DNA from: Pontibacter korlensis
GTDB lineage: Bacteria; Bacteroidota; Bacteroidia; Cytophagales; Hymenobacteraceae
Reading direction: 5' to 3'
Assembly (NCBI RefSeq): GCF_000973725.1
Contig: NZ_CP009621.1
Location: 1,431,501-1,495,500, forward strand
Length of the DNA stretch: 64,000 bases
Shown here piece by piece: positions 51,907 through 61,600 of the stretch (position 1 is its first letter; every line of letters starts with the position of its first letter). The notes below the pieces were generated by a model, which saw nothing but the letters and a program-made list of their open reading frames with translations, did no database searches and was not told the origin of the DNA. The translations under genes were made by a program, and so were the position numbers.

Positions 51907-52410
51907 ATGATTGATTCAACAAATTTATGTCTGTCTTGTGGGTTGTGTTGCGATGGCACCCTGATTGGTTTTGTACAGCTTAGCCATGAAGAGTTGCCTG
52001 TGTTAAGAGAGCTAACGGATATTGAGGAGGCAAGTAGAGATGGCGTTCTTATTCAGCCCTGTAATAAGTATTGTGATGGCTGCACTATTTACTCAGACAG
52101 GCCGAAACAATGTGCCAGCTATGATTGCGAACTCTTAAAAGCCTTCCACCGAAAAGAACTGGACTATACTTCGGCTATCGAAACAATAGAGGTGGCTAAA
52201 CAGAGAAAGAGCGCTATAGAAGAAAAGTTAGCGCTCCTACAGATTAAGCTACAATCCCAATCATTTTACTTTAAAATGGCCGAGTTGAGAAAGCTGTATC
52301 TAAAAAACGAGCATGAGTTATCGAAAACACCAGACTTCAAAGATTTAATAGCGGACATCAAGCAACTTGATAGTCTACTGTCAAAGGAATTTGGTGTCAC
52401 TATATTTTAA
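51907..52410 (+). CDS. YkgJ-type cysteine cluster protein
   Basis: A 167-residue protein with an N-terminal Cys cluster: CLSCGLCCDGTLIG, then CNKYCDGCTIYSDRPKQCAS and YDC. This is the pattern of the YkgJ/UPF0153 putative zinc- or iron-chelating family. The C-terminal half is helical and charged (IEEKLALLQIKLQSQSF). The ORF opens six codons earlier; ATG at 51907 (MIDSTNLCLSCG) fits the family start better. Function unknown; probably cytoplasmic. It shows more AT-rich codons than the genes that follow. Confidence 0.82.
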   Translation: MIDSTNLCLSCGLCCDGTLIGFVQLSHEELPVLRELTDIEEASRDGVLIQPCNKYCDGCTIYSDRPKQCASYDCELLKAFHRKELDYTSAIETIEVAKQRKSAIEEKLALLQIKLQSQSFYFKMAELRKLYLKNEHELSKTPDFKDLIADIKQLDSLLSKEFGVTIF

Positions 52411-52453
52411 AGCAAAAGACTATTGACCGAATAAAAGGTCTTAGATAATTGCC

Positions 52454-52930
52454 ATGCCCCAACCACTAACCGACAAACTATACCTACTCGAAAAATTCCC
52501 CGGCAAAGGCGGCTGGACTTATGCTGCTATACCAGAAATCCCTCCGGATAAGCATGCCTACTTCGGGTGGGTGAGGGTGAGAGGTAGCATCGATGGCTAT
52601 GAACTGAAAGGCTATCATTTGATGCCGATGGGCAACGGAAAGCTTTTCCTGCCGGTGAAAGCCGAGATCCGGAAGAAGATAAAGAAACAAGCCGGGGACT
52701 GGGTGCAGGTTATACTCTACGCAGACAATACACCGCAGGAAGTGCCGGAAGAATTGCTGCTCTGCCTCAAAGATGAGCCCAGTGCCTTCGATACGTTTAT
52801 GAGCTATACTGAAGGCGAGCAAAAAGCTTTCGTAGATTGGATCTATAGCGCCAAAACAGACGACACGAAGGTGGAGCGTATCGTTCAGGCCATCAATAAA
52901 CTATTAAACCGCAAAAAGCTGCACGACTAG
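52454..52930 (+). CDS. DUF1905 / YdeI-type protein
   Basis: A 158-residue cytoplasmic protein. The first 95 residues (FPGKGGWTYAAIPEIP, then FGWVRVRGSIDGYELKGYHL and MPMGNGKLFLPVKAEIRKKI) match DUF1905, and the last 60 (YTEGEQKAFVDWIYSAKTDD with VERIVQAINKLL) match the YdeI/OmpD-associated tail. YdeI relatives affect antibiotic and antimicrobial peptide tolerance in other bacteria, but the mechanism is unclear. The pentapeptide gene starts 18 bases after its stop, so the two are probably one transcript. Confidence 0.82.
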   Translation: MPQPLTDKLYLLEKFPGKGGWTYAAIPEIPPDKHAYFGWVRVRGSIDGYELKGYHLMPMGNGKLFLPVKAEIRKKIKKQAGDWVQVILYADNTPQEVPEELLLCLKDEPSAFDTFMSYTEGEQKAFVDWIYSAKTDDTKVERIVQAINKLLNRKKLHD

Positions 52931-52948
52931 TAAACCGGATCAAACTAA

Positions 52949-53518
52949 ATGGATAGATACACAGAAGGCGAAATATATAAAGGTATAAACTTTTCAAAAG
53001 AAGGCCTGCCGAGGGGGGAGTATGAAAACTGCACATTTGATAACTGCACTTTCCTGAACTCAAGCCTGGCTGGTTCTACCTTTATGGACTGCGAGTTCAG
53101 GAACTGCGACATAAGTATGGCCAACATTGCGGATACTGCTTTCAAAGAGGTACAGTTTTCAGGCTGTAAGCTGCTCGGCCTGCACTTCCAGGGCTGTAAC
53201 AAGTTTCTTTTGTCCATGAACTTCGACAACTGCCAGTTAAACTTATCGTCCTTCTATAAGCTCAGCTTAAAGAAGGCAACATTTAAAAATTGCAGCCTGC
53301 GGGAAGTTGATTTTGCTGAGGCAGATCTGTCAGGAGCTGCGTTTAGCAACTGCGATTTAGCCAACGCCATGTTCGACAACACAGTGCTGGAGAAGACAGA
53401 CTTCCGCTCCTCCTACAACTACCAAATCGATCCTGAGAAGAACCGCATCAAGAAAGCAAAATTTTCTCTGCCTGAGGTTGTTGGCCTGTTGGATAAGTAT
53501 GGCATAGAGATCAGCTAG
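52949..53518 (+). CDS. Pentapeptide repeat protein
   Basis: A 189-residue protein built mainly of pentapeptide-like units (NCTFDNCTFLNSSLAGSTF, then DCEFRNCDISMANIADTAF and DFAEADLSGAAFSNCDL), predicting a right-handed quadrilateral beta-helix. There is no signal peptide or membrane segment. Cytoplasmic relatives such as Qnr proteins bind gyrase and give quinolone tolerance, but most have unknown roles and this one need not. The tail (SLPEVVGLLDKYGIEIS) is a short helix typical of this subgroup in Bacteroidota. It follows the YdeI-type gene closely. Confidence 0.9.
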   Translation: MDRYTEGEIYKGINFSKEGLPRGEYENCTFDNCTFLNSSLAGSTFMDCEFRNCDISMANIADTAFKEVQFSGCKLLGLHFQGCNKFLLSMNFDNCQLNLSSFYKLSLKKATFKNCSLREVDFAEADLSGAAFSNCDLANAMFDNTVLEKTDFRSSYNYQIDPEKNRIKKAKFSLPEVVGLLDKYGIEIS

Positions 53519-53548
53519 CATATATAACCACATCTTTAGCCATTGTTT

Positions 53549-53570
53549 AGGCCACGACAGGTGGCTTTTT
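53549..53570 (+). terminator. Terminator after the pentapeptide gene
   Basis: GCCAC pairs with GTGGC around a short loop, followed by TTTTT on the plus strand. The stem is short. Confidence 0.45.
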
Positions 53571-53641
53571 CAAAACCTTAGCCCTTTATTCATTGTTCTC
53601 AATTACACACGTATAAAAGGAGCAAAAAAGAGAGATAACCT

Positions 53642-54040
53642 ATGAAAATAGCGAAAGATCCATCGGAGTATAACAAGCTGACACCAGAAGAGGAACGTAT
53701 TATCCTGCATAAAGGCACCGAGTATCCGGGCACAGGGGAGTACGAGCACAACAAGGCAGAGGGTGTATACTTGTGTCGCCGTTGCAATGCGCCACTCTAT
53801 ACTTCGGAATATAAGTTCGAATCAAACTGCGGTTGGCCGAGCTTCGACGATGAGATAACCGGAGCCGTAAAACGCTTGCCTGACCCGGATGGCCGCCGCA
53901 CCGAGATTGTCTGCGCCAACTGTGGAGGACACCTGGGCCACGTGTTCGAAGGGGAATACCTGACACCAAAGAACATTCGCCACTGCGTTAATTCCCTATC
54001 CATGAAGTTTGTGCCAGTAGAGGAGCTGGAGAACCAATAA
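53642..54040 (+). CDS. msrB: Peptide methionine (R)-S-oxide reductase (full-length MsrB)
   Basis: MsrB reduces the R-epimer of methionine sulfoxide in proteins, repairing oxidative damage. The 132 residues carry two CxxC zinc sites (Cys45-Cys48 and Cys91-Cys94), the catalytic Cys115 in RHCVNSLS, the [10 protein letters not shown] block with a possible resolving Cys63, and [11 protein letters not shown]. There is no signal peptide. A terminator separates it from the second, shorter MsrB-type gene. Confidence 0.95.
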   Translation: MKIAKDPSEYNKLTPEEERIILHKGTEYPGTGEYEHNKAEGVYLCRRCNAPLYTSEYKFESNCGWPSFDDEITGAVKRLPDPDGRRTEIVCANCGGHLGHVFEGEYLTPKNIRHCVNSLSMKFVPVEELENQ

Positions 54041-54046
54041 CAGTAT

Positions 54047-54076
54047 AAAGCAGCTGCAACCACAGCTGCTTTTTTC
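54047..54076 (+). terminator. Terminator of the first msrB gene
   Basis: AAAGCAGCTG pairs perfectly with CAGCTGCTTT around CAACCA and is followed by TTTT. It ends before the second MsrB-type gene at 54092. Confidence 0.8.
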
Positions 54077-54091
54077 TTTCGGTGTAAGCCT

Positions 54092-54403
54092 ATGGTCCGG
54101 AACCAGAAGATAGACCCAACAGAACGGCAACAAGAGGAAGGTCTTTATACCTGCTCGCGCTGTGGTGAGGCGCTATTTGAAGCCAGCAAAAAGTTTGAGG
54201 TAGGCTCTGGCTTCCCCAGCTTTTGGGAGCAGGTAGGGGAGAACGTGCAGCACCAGCCGCTTGATACCTATGGCAGGCACCGCATACAACTGCTCTGCCA
54301 CCAGTGCAAGCAACACCTCGGCCACCTGTTCCAAGACGGCAGAACACCCATCAGCGTGCGCTATTGCATAAATGCTGATGCTATAAAACTACAGCCAGAA
54401 TAG
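54092..54403 (+). CDS. Second, short MsrB-type protein
   Basis: A 103-residue MsrB paralogue. It keeps both zinc CxxC pairs (Cys21-Cys24, Cys69-Cys72), GFPSFWEQ, and HLGHLF, and the catalytic Cys92 in RYCINADAI. The position of the resolving Cys in its neighbour is Ser39-Gly40 here, so it would need a different reductant path. It starts after a terminator, 51 bases behind the first msrB, and ends 2 bases before the convergent gene on the other strand. Activity is likely but it could be a diverged paralogue. Confidence 0.82.
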   Translation: MVRNQKIDPTERQQEEGLYTCSRCGEALFEASKKFEVGSGFPSFWEQVGENVQHQPLDTYGRHRIQLLCHQCKQHLGHLFQDGRTPISVRYCINADAIKLQPE

Positions 54404-54405
54404 CG

Positions 54406-55332
54406 CTATTTTGAGTGCTTGGAGTAGTAAATATTGCCTAGAAAGGATGGAGCCAGCAAATGGAGCGAATAGTTAGCTTTGTAGGTGTGCCCATCTAAAA
54501 AGTCCCGCCGGTTAAAGGATGATTTTGTTGACTGCCATCTTTCCGGGGTGTAACCTGGATTGCTAATGTTTACTGTAATTTTATTGGATATGGGGTCATC
54601 TGTAACAGTTAGGTTTACAGCATAAGTGGCAGGCACATTCTCCGCCTTAGACTTGAAGTTAGGGTAGTAGTTGAACTGCATCCCCTGTTTATTTTTGCTG
54701 GCAGCATTTCGCTCCTGCATTAGCACAATGGTATTATTAACCATCCGAATTATATACTTTCTGTGCCGCTTTTTGAAGCCTTTCGGAAAGTTAATACTGT
54801 CAACGGAGAAGCTGATCATATCCGGTTGGCTGGAGTTCAAAGGCTCTAAGAATTCCTGTATCGGCACCACTCTATTGAAAGGCCCTGCCACAATGCTGTC
54901 CGTATAAAACTGCTCTTCGTGATGCAGGAAAGATTTTTCTGGGGAGTACAGCTTAAGCTCGTTGTACATGTCGTGCTGCACATTGCCCTTTATTTTTCCG
55001 ATGCCGTTGTTCGGCCTCAAGTACAGCTGATAGTATAGCCCTGACTGATCATCTACCACCAGCTCCTCCAGGGAAGCAACCAACGTATGGTTATACTTCT
55101 GGTAGCGCTTCTTAGCAACCGTATCAATCCGGAAGGTTTACTTCTCTGCCTCCAGTGCCTTTACCTTCTGTAGGAACCACCCGTTTACCCGCCCGAACTG
55201 TTCCTCATACTTTTCGCCAGCCTTGTTCGTGAATTCCATTTGGTCTATTGTAACAGGCCTGTTGTAGAGATCTTTTGCGCAGGAGCACAAGCCGATTATC
55301 AGCACCGGCACAACGTAAAACAGCTTTTTCAT
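54406..55332 (-). pseudogene. Lipoprotein gene split by an in-frame TAA
   Basis: One reading frame spans the whole interval. The first part (55138-55332) encodes MKKLFYVVPVLIIGLCSC, a lipoprotein signal, then TIDQMEFTNKAGEKYEEQFG and ends ALEAEK-stop. Directly after the TAA at 55138-55140 the same frame continues with TFRIDTVAKKRYQKYNHTLV and an unbroken 226 codons to 54406. The downstream ORF has no good start of its own (TTG at 55083). A substitution such as AAA or CAA to TAA would join them into about 308 residues. This could be a real nonsense mutation or a sequencing error. I do not recognise the family. Confidence 0.7.
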
Positions 55333-55442
55333 ATAAGTTTGCTTTGAGTGAAGACACAGGTGTAAACTAAATCTATCGTTAATTAACTAATTATTTAGTT
55401 ATAAAGCAAACGAATTTTGTTCTTTGATAATCAGGTTGGTGC

Positions 55443-56114
55443 CTACAATGCATCACAACTGATGTGTTTGGGAGCAGCTGCTTTCTGGAGCAGCAAATGT
55501 TGTGCAGCAGGGGATAAGCCAAACCCGCCGATATTTGCCTCCAGCTCTTTTCTGCTGCCGTAGCCATAGAGGTATGCATTAACTCTTGCTGCGGCAGTAG
55601 AGCTGATGCGATCGTAGAAATCAGGATACATTTCCTCAAACTCCTCCCATAGTGCCGGTCGCCGCTGCAACTTATACTTCTGGTGCCGCTCTTCAGCCAG
55701 GTAAAACTCTTTGTATTGGTGTATCTCTGTAAACACTTTTTGCCCTGCCTGTGCCTCCAGTTGCTCCTTTGCTAGGTACGCCGGCTTCTCCTGCTCGGGG
55801 TTGTGGTAAAATATAGCCGAGGCGTACTGCCGCTTCCAAGGCTCGCGGGTAGGTTTATGGTTGGAGAAGAACAGCTGCAGCAGGTTCTCATAGCTCAGTA
55901 TGGCAGGGTCGTATTCCAGCTGTACTGTTTCTATATGATCTGTCAGTTGCCAGTAGGAGGGATTTTTGGTGGTGCCGCCAGCATAGCCTACTCTAGTTCT
56001 TACCACACCGTTTATACTTCCAAAAAGCGCGTCGGGGCTCCAGAAACAGCCCATTGCAAAAGTTGCAATTTCTGTTCTTTCGGATGTTTGTAAATCAAGA
56101 TCAGGAATGGCCAT
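55443..56114 (-). CDS. msrA: Peptide methionine (S)-S-oxide reductase, MsrA-type
   Basis: MsrA reduces the S-epimer of methionine sulfoxide. The 223-residue protein has MGCFWSPDALFGSINGVV with catalytic Cys23, RVGYAGGTTKNPSYWQL, ETVQLEYDP and FFSNHKPT. The usual MsrA motif is GCFWxxExxF, so here Asp replaces the conserved Glu. A C-terminal extension of about 60 residues follows the core. It is near, but not in one transcript with, the two MsrB-type genes. Confidence 0.9.
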   Translation of the reverse strand: MAIPDLDLQTSERTEIATFAMGCFWSPDALFGSINGVVRTRVGYAGGTTKNPSYWQLTDHIETVQLEYDPAILSYENLLQLFFSNHKPTREPWKRQYASAIFYHNPEQEKPAYLAKEQLEAQAGQKVFTEIHQYKEFYLAEERHQKYKLQRRPALWEEFEEMYPDFYDRISSTAAARVNAYLYGYGSRKELEANIGGFGLSPAAQHLLLQKAAAPKHISCDAL

Positions 56115-56223
56115 GTCTGCAATTTTTGTCTCTTACTAAAAAGGTAGCTGGCAAAGATCAGGCACTAGCGTACACTCTTTCGCTAAACCCCGTTATCTTA
56201 GTCTATCGTAAGCCTTGGTATCA

Positions 56224-56604
56224 ATGCGCACCTACTTTAAGAAACGTTATAACAGCTTTAAGTTTGCCTTCAGGGGGATAAACGCTTCTATAAGATCGGA
56301 GCCGCACATGCGCCTGCATATACTGTCGGCCATAGGTGTGGTGCTGCTGGGGCTAACTTTTGATGTTACCAAAGTGGAGTGGTGCCTGCTGGTAGGAAGT
56401 ATGGGCCTAGTGATAACGGCAGAAATAATCAACACAGCCATAGAGACGATAGTAAATCTGGTATCGCCGGAGTTTAACCAAATGGCTGGCAGGGCAAAGG
56501 ATCTGGCTGCCGGGGCAGTGCTTATAGCTGCCATAGCAGCGGCTGTGATAGGAACCATCATCTTTTTCCCTTACCTGCTGTCGTTTGCCAAAATATACTT
56601 CTGA
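56224..56604 (+). CDS. Diacylglycerol kinase family protein (DgkA/undecaprenol kinase type)
   Basis: A 126-residue small integral membrane kinase that phosphorylates diacylglycerol or undecaprenol. The N-terminal amphipathic part FKFAFRGINASIRSEPHMRLH, three transmembrane helices, and the motif ITAEIINTAIETIVNLV with the catalytic Glu residues and KDLAAGAVLIAA are all family hallmarks. The ORF opens three codons earlier at a TTG; ATG at 56224 is chosen. In Gram-positive and Bacteroidota relatives undecaprenol is the usual substrate. Confidence 0.93.
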   Translation: MRTYFKKRYNSFKFAFRGINASIRSEPHMRLHILSAIGVVLLGLTFDVTKVEWCLLVGSMGLVITAEIINTAIETIVNLVSPEFNQMAGRAKDLAAGAVLIAAIAAAVIGTIIFFPYLLSFAKIYF

Positions 56605-56695
56605 AGCAGTATCTGTAGTTAGCGTATATACTTTTGCCTATACTGTTGATGTCTCAACAAACATCTTTGGTAAAAATCTATAAATTGCACTGTCG

Positions 56696-57091
56696 ATGAC
56701 AAAAAAGAAAAGCAGGTCCTTTTATAGAAGCAGCTTCTGGATTACCATTCTTGCAGTTGCGCTAACCGCGGGTGCCTGCAAATCGGGTAGTGCCCCTAGC
56801 GCTATAGAACAGGAAAGCCCCACTTGGCTAACAAAGCTGATAGGGGAGCTGAAACTGGAAACACCTGCCAACCCGCCTGCTAAAATTTACCGTTATACCT
56901 ACGGTGGGCAGGAAGTATACTACCTTACCGGCCGCTGCTGCGATGTGCCCAGCCAGCTGTTCGACGCAAAGGGCAACCTGCTCTGCGAACCTGATGGCGG
57001 CATAACAGGTAAGGGAGATGGCCGCTGCCCCGACTTTTTTGAGCAGCGCAAAAACGAAACTATTGTTTGGGAAGATAAACGAGAAAGTTGA
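56696..57091 (+). CDS. DUF6970 family lipoprotein
   Basis: A 131-residue predicted lipoprotein: signal ending LTAGAC with the lipid-bearing Cys28. The mature part reads WLTKLIGELKLETPANPPAK, then IYRYTYGGQEVYYLTGRCCD and LCEPDGGITGKGDGRCPDFF, with five Cys in the second half that may form disulfides. It matches the DUF6970 pattern. The function is unknown. Its stop overlaps the 5' end of the downstream DinB ORF when that is opened at an upstream TTG. Confidence 0.85.
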   Translation: MTKKKSRSFYRSSFWITILAVALTAGACKSGSAPSAIEQESPTWLTKLIGELKLETPANPPAKIYRYTYGGQEVYYLTGRCCDVPSQLFDAKGNLLCEPDGGITGKGDGRCPDFFEQRKNETIVWEDKRES

Positions 57092-57096
57092 TAACC

Positions 57097-57573
57097 ATGA
57101 CCGGAAACGACGTATTAAAAAACCTATCGGAGTATAACATTTGGGCAAACAAAACTATGCTGGATGTGTTCAGCAGCTTGCCTGAGGTACCAGCCAATGC
57201 AGCGCGCCTTTTTAGCCACGCACTTAACGCGCAAGCTATCTGGATTGCCCGCATCACTGGCACCGAAAGCCCTGTAAAAGTATGGCAGGAGCACAACCTG
57301 GAAGAGCTGAAGAAGCTGCATGAGTATGCCTCTTATAAAATTGCTGAACTGGTAGCTAACTCTGACGAGGCTGAATTTAACCGCCTGATTGATTATACTA
57401 ACAGCCAAGGCCATAAGTACAGCACCCGCGTACTTGATATCCTGACGCACGCTTTTAACCACGCCACCTATCACCGTGCTCAGACAGCCACTGATCTGCG
57501 CAAGAACGGCCATACCCCACCAAACACCGACTACGTAACCTACGTGCGCGAGCTGATGGGGCAGGTGTATTAA
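57097..57573 (+). CDS. DinB family protein
   Basis: A 158-residue four-helix-bundle protein of the DinB/YfiT-like group. The three metal-binding histidines are visible in LFSHALNAQAIW, then THAFNHATYHRAQTA. Relatives act as metal-dependent transferases or hydrolases on thiols, but the substrate is unknown. The ORF opens at a TTG three codons earlier (57088), and the ATG at 57097 is chosen. It starts 5 bases after the DUF6970 stop and is probably co-transcribed. Confidence 0.88.
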   Translation: MTGNDVLKNLSEYNIWANKTMLDVFSSLPEVPANAARLFSHALNAQAIWIARITGTESPVKVWQEHNLEELKKLHEYASYKIAELVANSDEAEFNRLIDYTNSQGHKYSTRVLDILTHAFNHATYHRAQTATDLRKNGHTPPNTDYVTYVRELMGQVY

Positions 57574-57622
57574 GAGACGCTAAATATTAGACATAAGATT
57601 AAAAATCTGTCAACAGTAACAA

Positions 57623-57653
57623 GAAAGGCTGCCCACTATCTGGGCAGCCTTTC
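57623..57653. terminator. Bidirectional terminator after the DinB gene
   Basis: GAAAGGCTGCCCA pairs exactly with TGGGCAGCCTTTC around CTATC. It is followed by CTTTT on the plus strand and lies between two convergent genes. Confidence 0.8.
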
Positions 57654-57710
57654 CTTTTGGAGAATTAACTCTAAATATTCTTTAAAGTCTCTTGTCTAGA
57701 GTCTGAAATC

Positions 57711-58508
57711 TTACTCCTGTGGCAGTTCTACCACACCCATGTCCAGTATCTGGTTTTGCGATACGCTTATGTTCTCAACAGTTAAGTTGTGCAGGTCGTT
57801 CTCTGTATAGAACTTAACAGTATAAGTACCTGCCGGCACACCTTTGATCAGGAAATCGCCGTTGTCGTTAGCAAAACCACCAATGGTGTCGTTGGCAGCC
57901 GAGATCACATAGATGCCCGGCTTATACTCTGCCGGCGTTACCTTGCCCTTGATACCACCAGCAATTGCTTGGGTAATGGTACGGATTACCGGCTTCAGGT
58001 TATAACCGCCGTTGCCTTTAGGCACTACCGATTTAGCCGCATCAAAGTCCAGCAGCACCATGTAGGTTACATCATCCTCCAGGTGTGCATCCAGCTGCAG
58101 CTTTACGCCTGAAGTCTGTCCACTTGGCGTTTTCAGGGCAATTTCCTCGCCGCTTTTCAATTTCACAGAATTGTCGTCGCCAAGTATAAGTCTGATCTGG
58201 GAGATATGCCCCACAGGCAGTTCTGCACTGGCCAGCAGTGTATCACGGCCATTGGCAAAATCCAGCAGGTTGTACACACCAGGGTTGATGTCGTCCAGCG
58301 TTAACCAACCATCTTCGCTGTCTCCGTCTCCTTTATGAATCTGCACCGACTCGATCTCCACGTTCACCTCCTCATAATCGCCCGGGGAGTCAGTCATTCT
58401 TACTTCCATGCGGGCCGTGCCCGTACCATTGTCGTCGTTGTTACTATCGCATGAGCTGAACCACACTAGGCCACTCAACAACAAAGGGAATAAAATCTTT
58501 TTTTTCAT
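57711..58508 (-). CDS. DUF4382 domain lipoprotein with carboxypeptidase-regulatory-like tail
   Basis: A 265-residue predicted lipoprotein with Cys20 after a LVWFSS signal end. Residues 30-180 match DUF4382 (ARMEVRMTDSPGDYEEVNVE, then PVGHISQIRLILGDDNSVKL). The last 80 residues are a beta-sandwich repeat of the carboxypeptidase regulatory-like type (GGIKGKVTPAEYKPGIYVIS and IKGVPAGTYTVKF). The function is unknown. It probably sits in the cell envelope. Confidence 0.88.
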   Translation of the reverse strand: MKKKILFPLLLSGLVWFSSCDSNNDDNGTGTARMEVRMTDSPGDYEEVNVEIESVQIHKGDGDSEDGWLTLDDINPGVYNLLDFANGRDTLLASAELPVGHISQIRLILGDDNSVKLKSGEEIALKTPSGQTSGVKLQLDAHLEDDVTYMVLLDFDAAKSVVPKGNGGYNLKPVIRTITQAIAGGIKGKVTPAEYKPGIYVISAANDTIGGFANDNGDFLIKGVPAGTYTVKFYTENDLHNLTVENISVSQNQILDMGVVELPQE

Positions 58509-58610
58509 ACTTAAATTGCATCAGTTAAAGACACTATGCTTTATATAAAGCTCCTTTTACACACCTAAACGGACAAAAGTTGCACTTTAATATATAGCGT
58601 TTAAAAAATA

Positions 58611-58644
58611 AAATCCAGCAGAAAGAGTAATTTCTGCTGGATTT
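58611..58644 (-). terminator. Terminator of the AsmA-like gene
   Basis: AAATCCAGCAGAAA pairs with TTTCTGCTGGATTT around 6 nt, followed on the minus strand by a T-run. It is 44 bases downstream of the 58688 stop. Confidence 0.8.
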
Positions 58645-58687
58645 CTCTGAAAACATTCAGCAATACAGGCTTACTGCCTTTTTCAGT

Positions 58688-61600
58688 CTACTGATTTTTG
58701 GTGGTGTCAGGCTGTGCTGCAGGTTTAGTTAGTCCCTTCAGGAAACCTCCTACCTTGTCTGCTGCCTGCTTCTTAATCTGCTGCTCGGCTTCACGACGCT
58801 TTTTCTCCAGTTCTTCCTGGGCTTTACGCTCCAGCTCCTGCTTTTGTCGGTTAAGCTCCGCGTTTACACTGTCCTGCAGTTGCAGCTTACGCTGCTCTGC
58901 CTGCTGCTTCGCATCGTTCAGCTTACTCTGCACAACAGTTTTCACTACATCTGCGGCCTGTTCTTTCACTGAGCCTCCTGCTAATGCTACTCGCGGATTG
59001 TTGAAAGTGCCTCCCACGTTTAGCTTCAGGGTAACACGCTCTGCATTTACCAGGCTTTGGTTGCCTCCAAGCAAGCCTGTCAGGCTAGAGCTAAGCTGTT
59101 GCCCCACCTTGCCTGTTGGCACACTTAAAGCAGTTACATAATCTATATTACCGTCTGTGGCTGTGCTACCACCTACTGTCATTCCAATATCCCCGACGTT
59201 CAGGTTAAATGGCTGTACCACCAACTTACCGTCTACTATCTGCGCATCGATCATCTTGTTTTCAATTACGAAGCTGCGCAGCTCCTCGAAGTTGGTCAGG
59301 CTGCTGATCCTTTCAACAATTGGAACATCTCGCACAGCAGCACGAAGCACTTTTATAACGCCTGTTCCATCCAGTGTCTGGAAAACCGGCACCATATCCT
59401 GGCCAAGCTCGCCGGCAAAGGCAAAGTTAGTAGAGAACTTACCCTCCAGCAGCTTCGCAATAGGAGCGAACACCTGCACCGTATTAAAGGCATTGAATGC
59501 TTCTTTAAAGCCAAGGTTCTGGATATCGAGCTTCATGTCGAACAGTGGCTTCTGCAGGTTCTGTGTGTTGTAGCTACCGCTGGTGGCAAAGGTACCGCCC
59601 AAGGTGTTAAACGTCACTTTGTTCAGTTTGGCAATCTGATCCTTCACCTGCACCTGTCCGCTCACATTGTTTAGCTTCAGATTAGAGTATAGTACTTGTT
59701 TGGCATCTATGTTCAGCGCCAGGTCAAGGTTGGCAGGCACTCCTACCACGCCTTCTTCCGTTCCTTCTACCGGCTCACCAGAAGTCTCATCCACCATCCA
59801 CTCATTTACATCAAACGTGTTCGAGCTGATGTTAAAGTTACCACGCAGCGGCTGGTCATTAGCTAAGGCATAGCCGATGTAGTTAGATACAGTACCGCTT
59901 GCATTGAAATCGCTCTTGCCCAGGTGCCCGCTCATATTCTGCAGGCTCACGCGCTCATTATTGAAATTAGCATTAGCCTGAGCTATATTCATACCCTGCG
60001 GCAGGTCAGTGCTTACAAAGTTCAGGTTGCTGATAGCCATGGTACCGTTTGCCGTTACATTGTTATACTTCTCGGCTTCAATATCGCTGAGTTTGCCTTT
60101 GGCAGCCACATCAGCAGTAATTCTACCTGAAACAGTCATGCCCTCCTGCGGGAAGATCTTTGTCAGCTTTGTCAGGTCGAGCACACCCTTAATGCGGCCG
60201 TCAAAAGCAGGCTTGTCTATACCTGTAATCAGCATACGCCCTTCCAGCGGCTCCCCATCCAGGCTCATGTTAAAGCGCTCTATGCTGATGCGGGTATCAT
60301 CGGTATTGCCGGTGGTGTTGCGCACATTAGTTACCATATTCAGATTCTCAATCGGCGCCGGGAAGTCTTTAGACTTGATATAGCCATTGCTCAGATTCAG
60401 GTCGGCATCAATCACAGGCATGCTGGTTTCAGAGTAGGTACCCTTGGCATCGGCATCTACCTTCAGCAAACCGCGCAGGGTCATACCTTCCACCGGGTAT
60501 ACCTTAGTAAGCTCAGCCAGATCTACACTAGCCTTCACGTTACCATCTACCTTCATCGTCTCCAAACCGTTTATCACCACCTTGGCATCAATTGGGTTCT
60601 TACCCAAATCCATGTGGAACTGGCGAATGTTAATGTCTGTGTTCTGCGGGGTACCGTCTTTGCTGGCCACGCTCATATCTATGTTGATGTTCTGAGCGGC
60701 TTCCGGCAGTTCAGGATATTTAAACATACCCTCTATTACCTTCAGGTCCACGCCATAGCCTGGCATCAGCGTGTCGATCATGCGGCCCTTGAAATAACCA
60801 TCGAAGCTGAGCTTACCTCCGGTTTTTATATCATCAAACTGCTCGCTGTACATGCCCGGCACTACCGACAGCACATTTCGGAAGTCAGTTTCAGTAGCAC
60901 TGAAGGTCAGGTCAAAATCTATGGCCTCCTCCGGCATCAGGATGGCCCCATCAAACTTGAAGGGAAACTCGTTGATGCGGATGCTGTTGTCTTTGAAAGT
61001 ATAAAGCGACTGGTTCAGGTCCATGGCCATGGTCACGTCGGCGTCTAACGTAGCATTCTCCAGGTAGTTAACGCCATCATAAGTCATCAGGAAGCGCTCT
61101 GCTGTCGTCTTAGACTCCATATCAAACACATCCTGCTCAAAATCGCCACTACCGCTATGCTGCACGTTATAAGCTGCAAAGCCAAACGGAATGCTGAGGT
61201 CGTCGTAGTAAATGGTGCCGTTGTTGACTTCCCAGCCTTTGATGGCCATATTGAAGTCAGAGGCAACTGTGTCAGCTTCTAAGTCAGTGGCAGTGGTGTC
61301 TTCTATCATAATGTCCCAATTAGCCTTGCCGCTTTTCAGCGCAATCAGGCGGATAACGGGTTTATCCAGCGTGATAGAGTTTACCTTTAGCTCATTGCCA
61401 AACACGCTGAACAGGTTCAGGCCCATTCTAAATGAGGAGATGCGGGCTAGGGTATCGGTAGCAAAAGAATCTTTGCCAATAACAGAGAGGTTCTCTACAC
61501 CCAGCGACAGGTTAGGAAAGTCGCGGAATAGCGACAGGCTCACGTCATCGGTTTCGTAAATAACCTGAGCATTGATATTTTTGGCAATCTCCTTGTCCAG

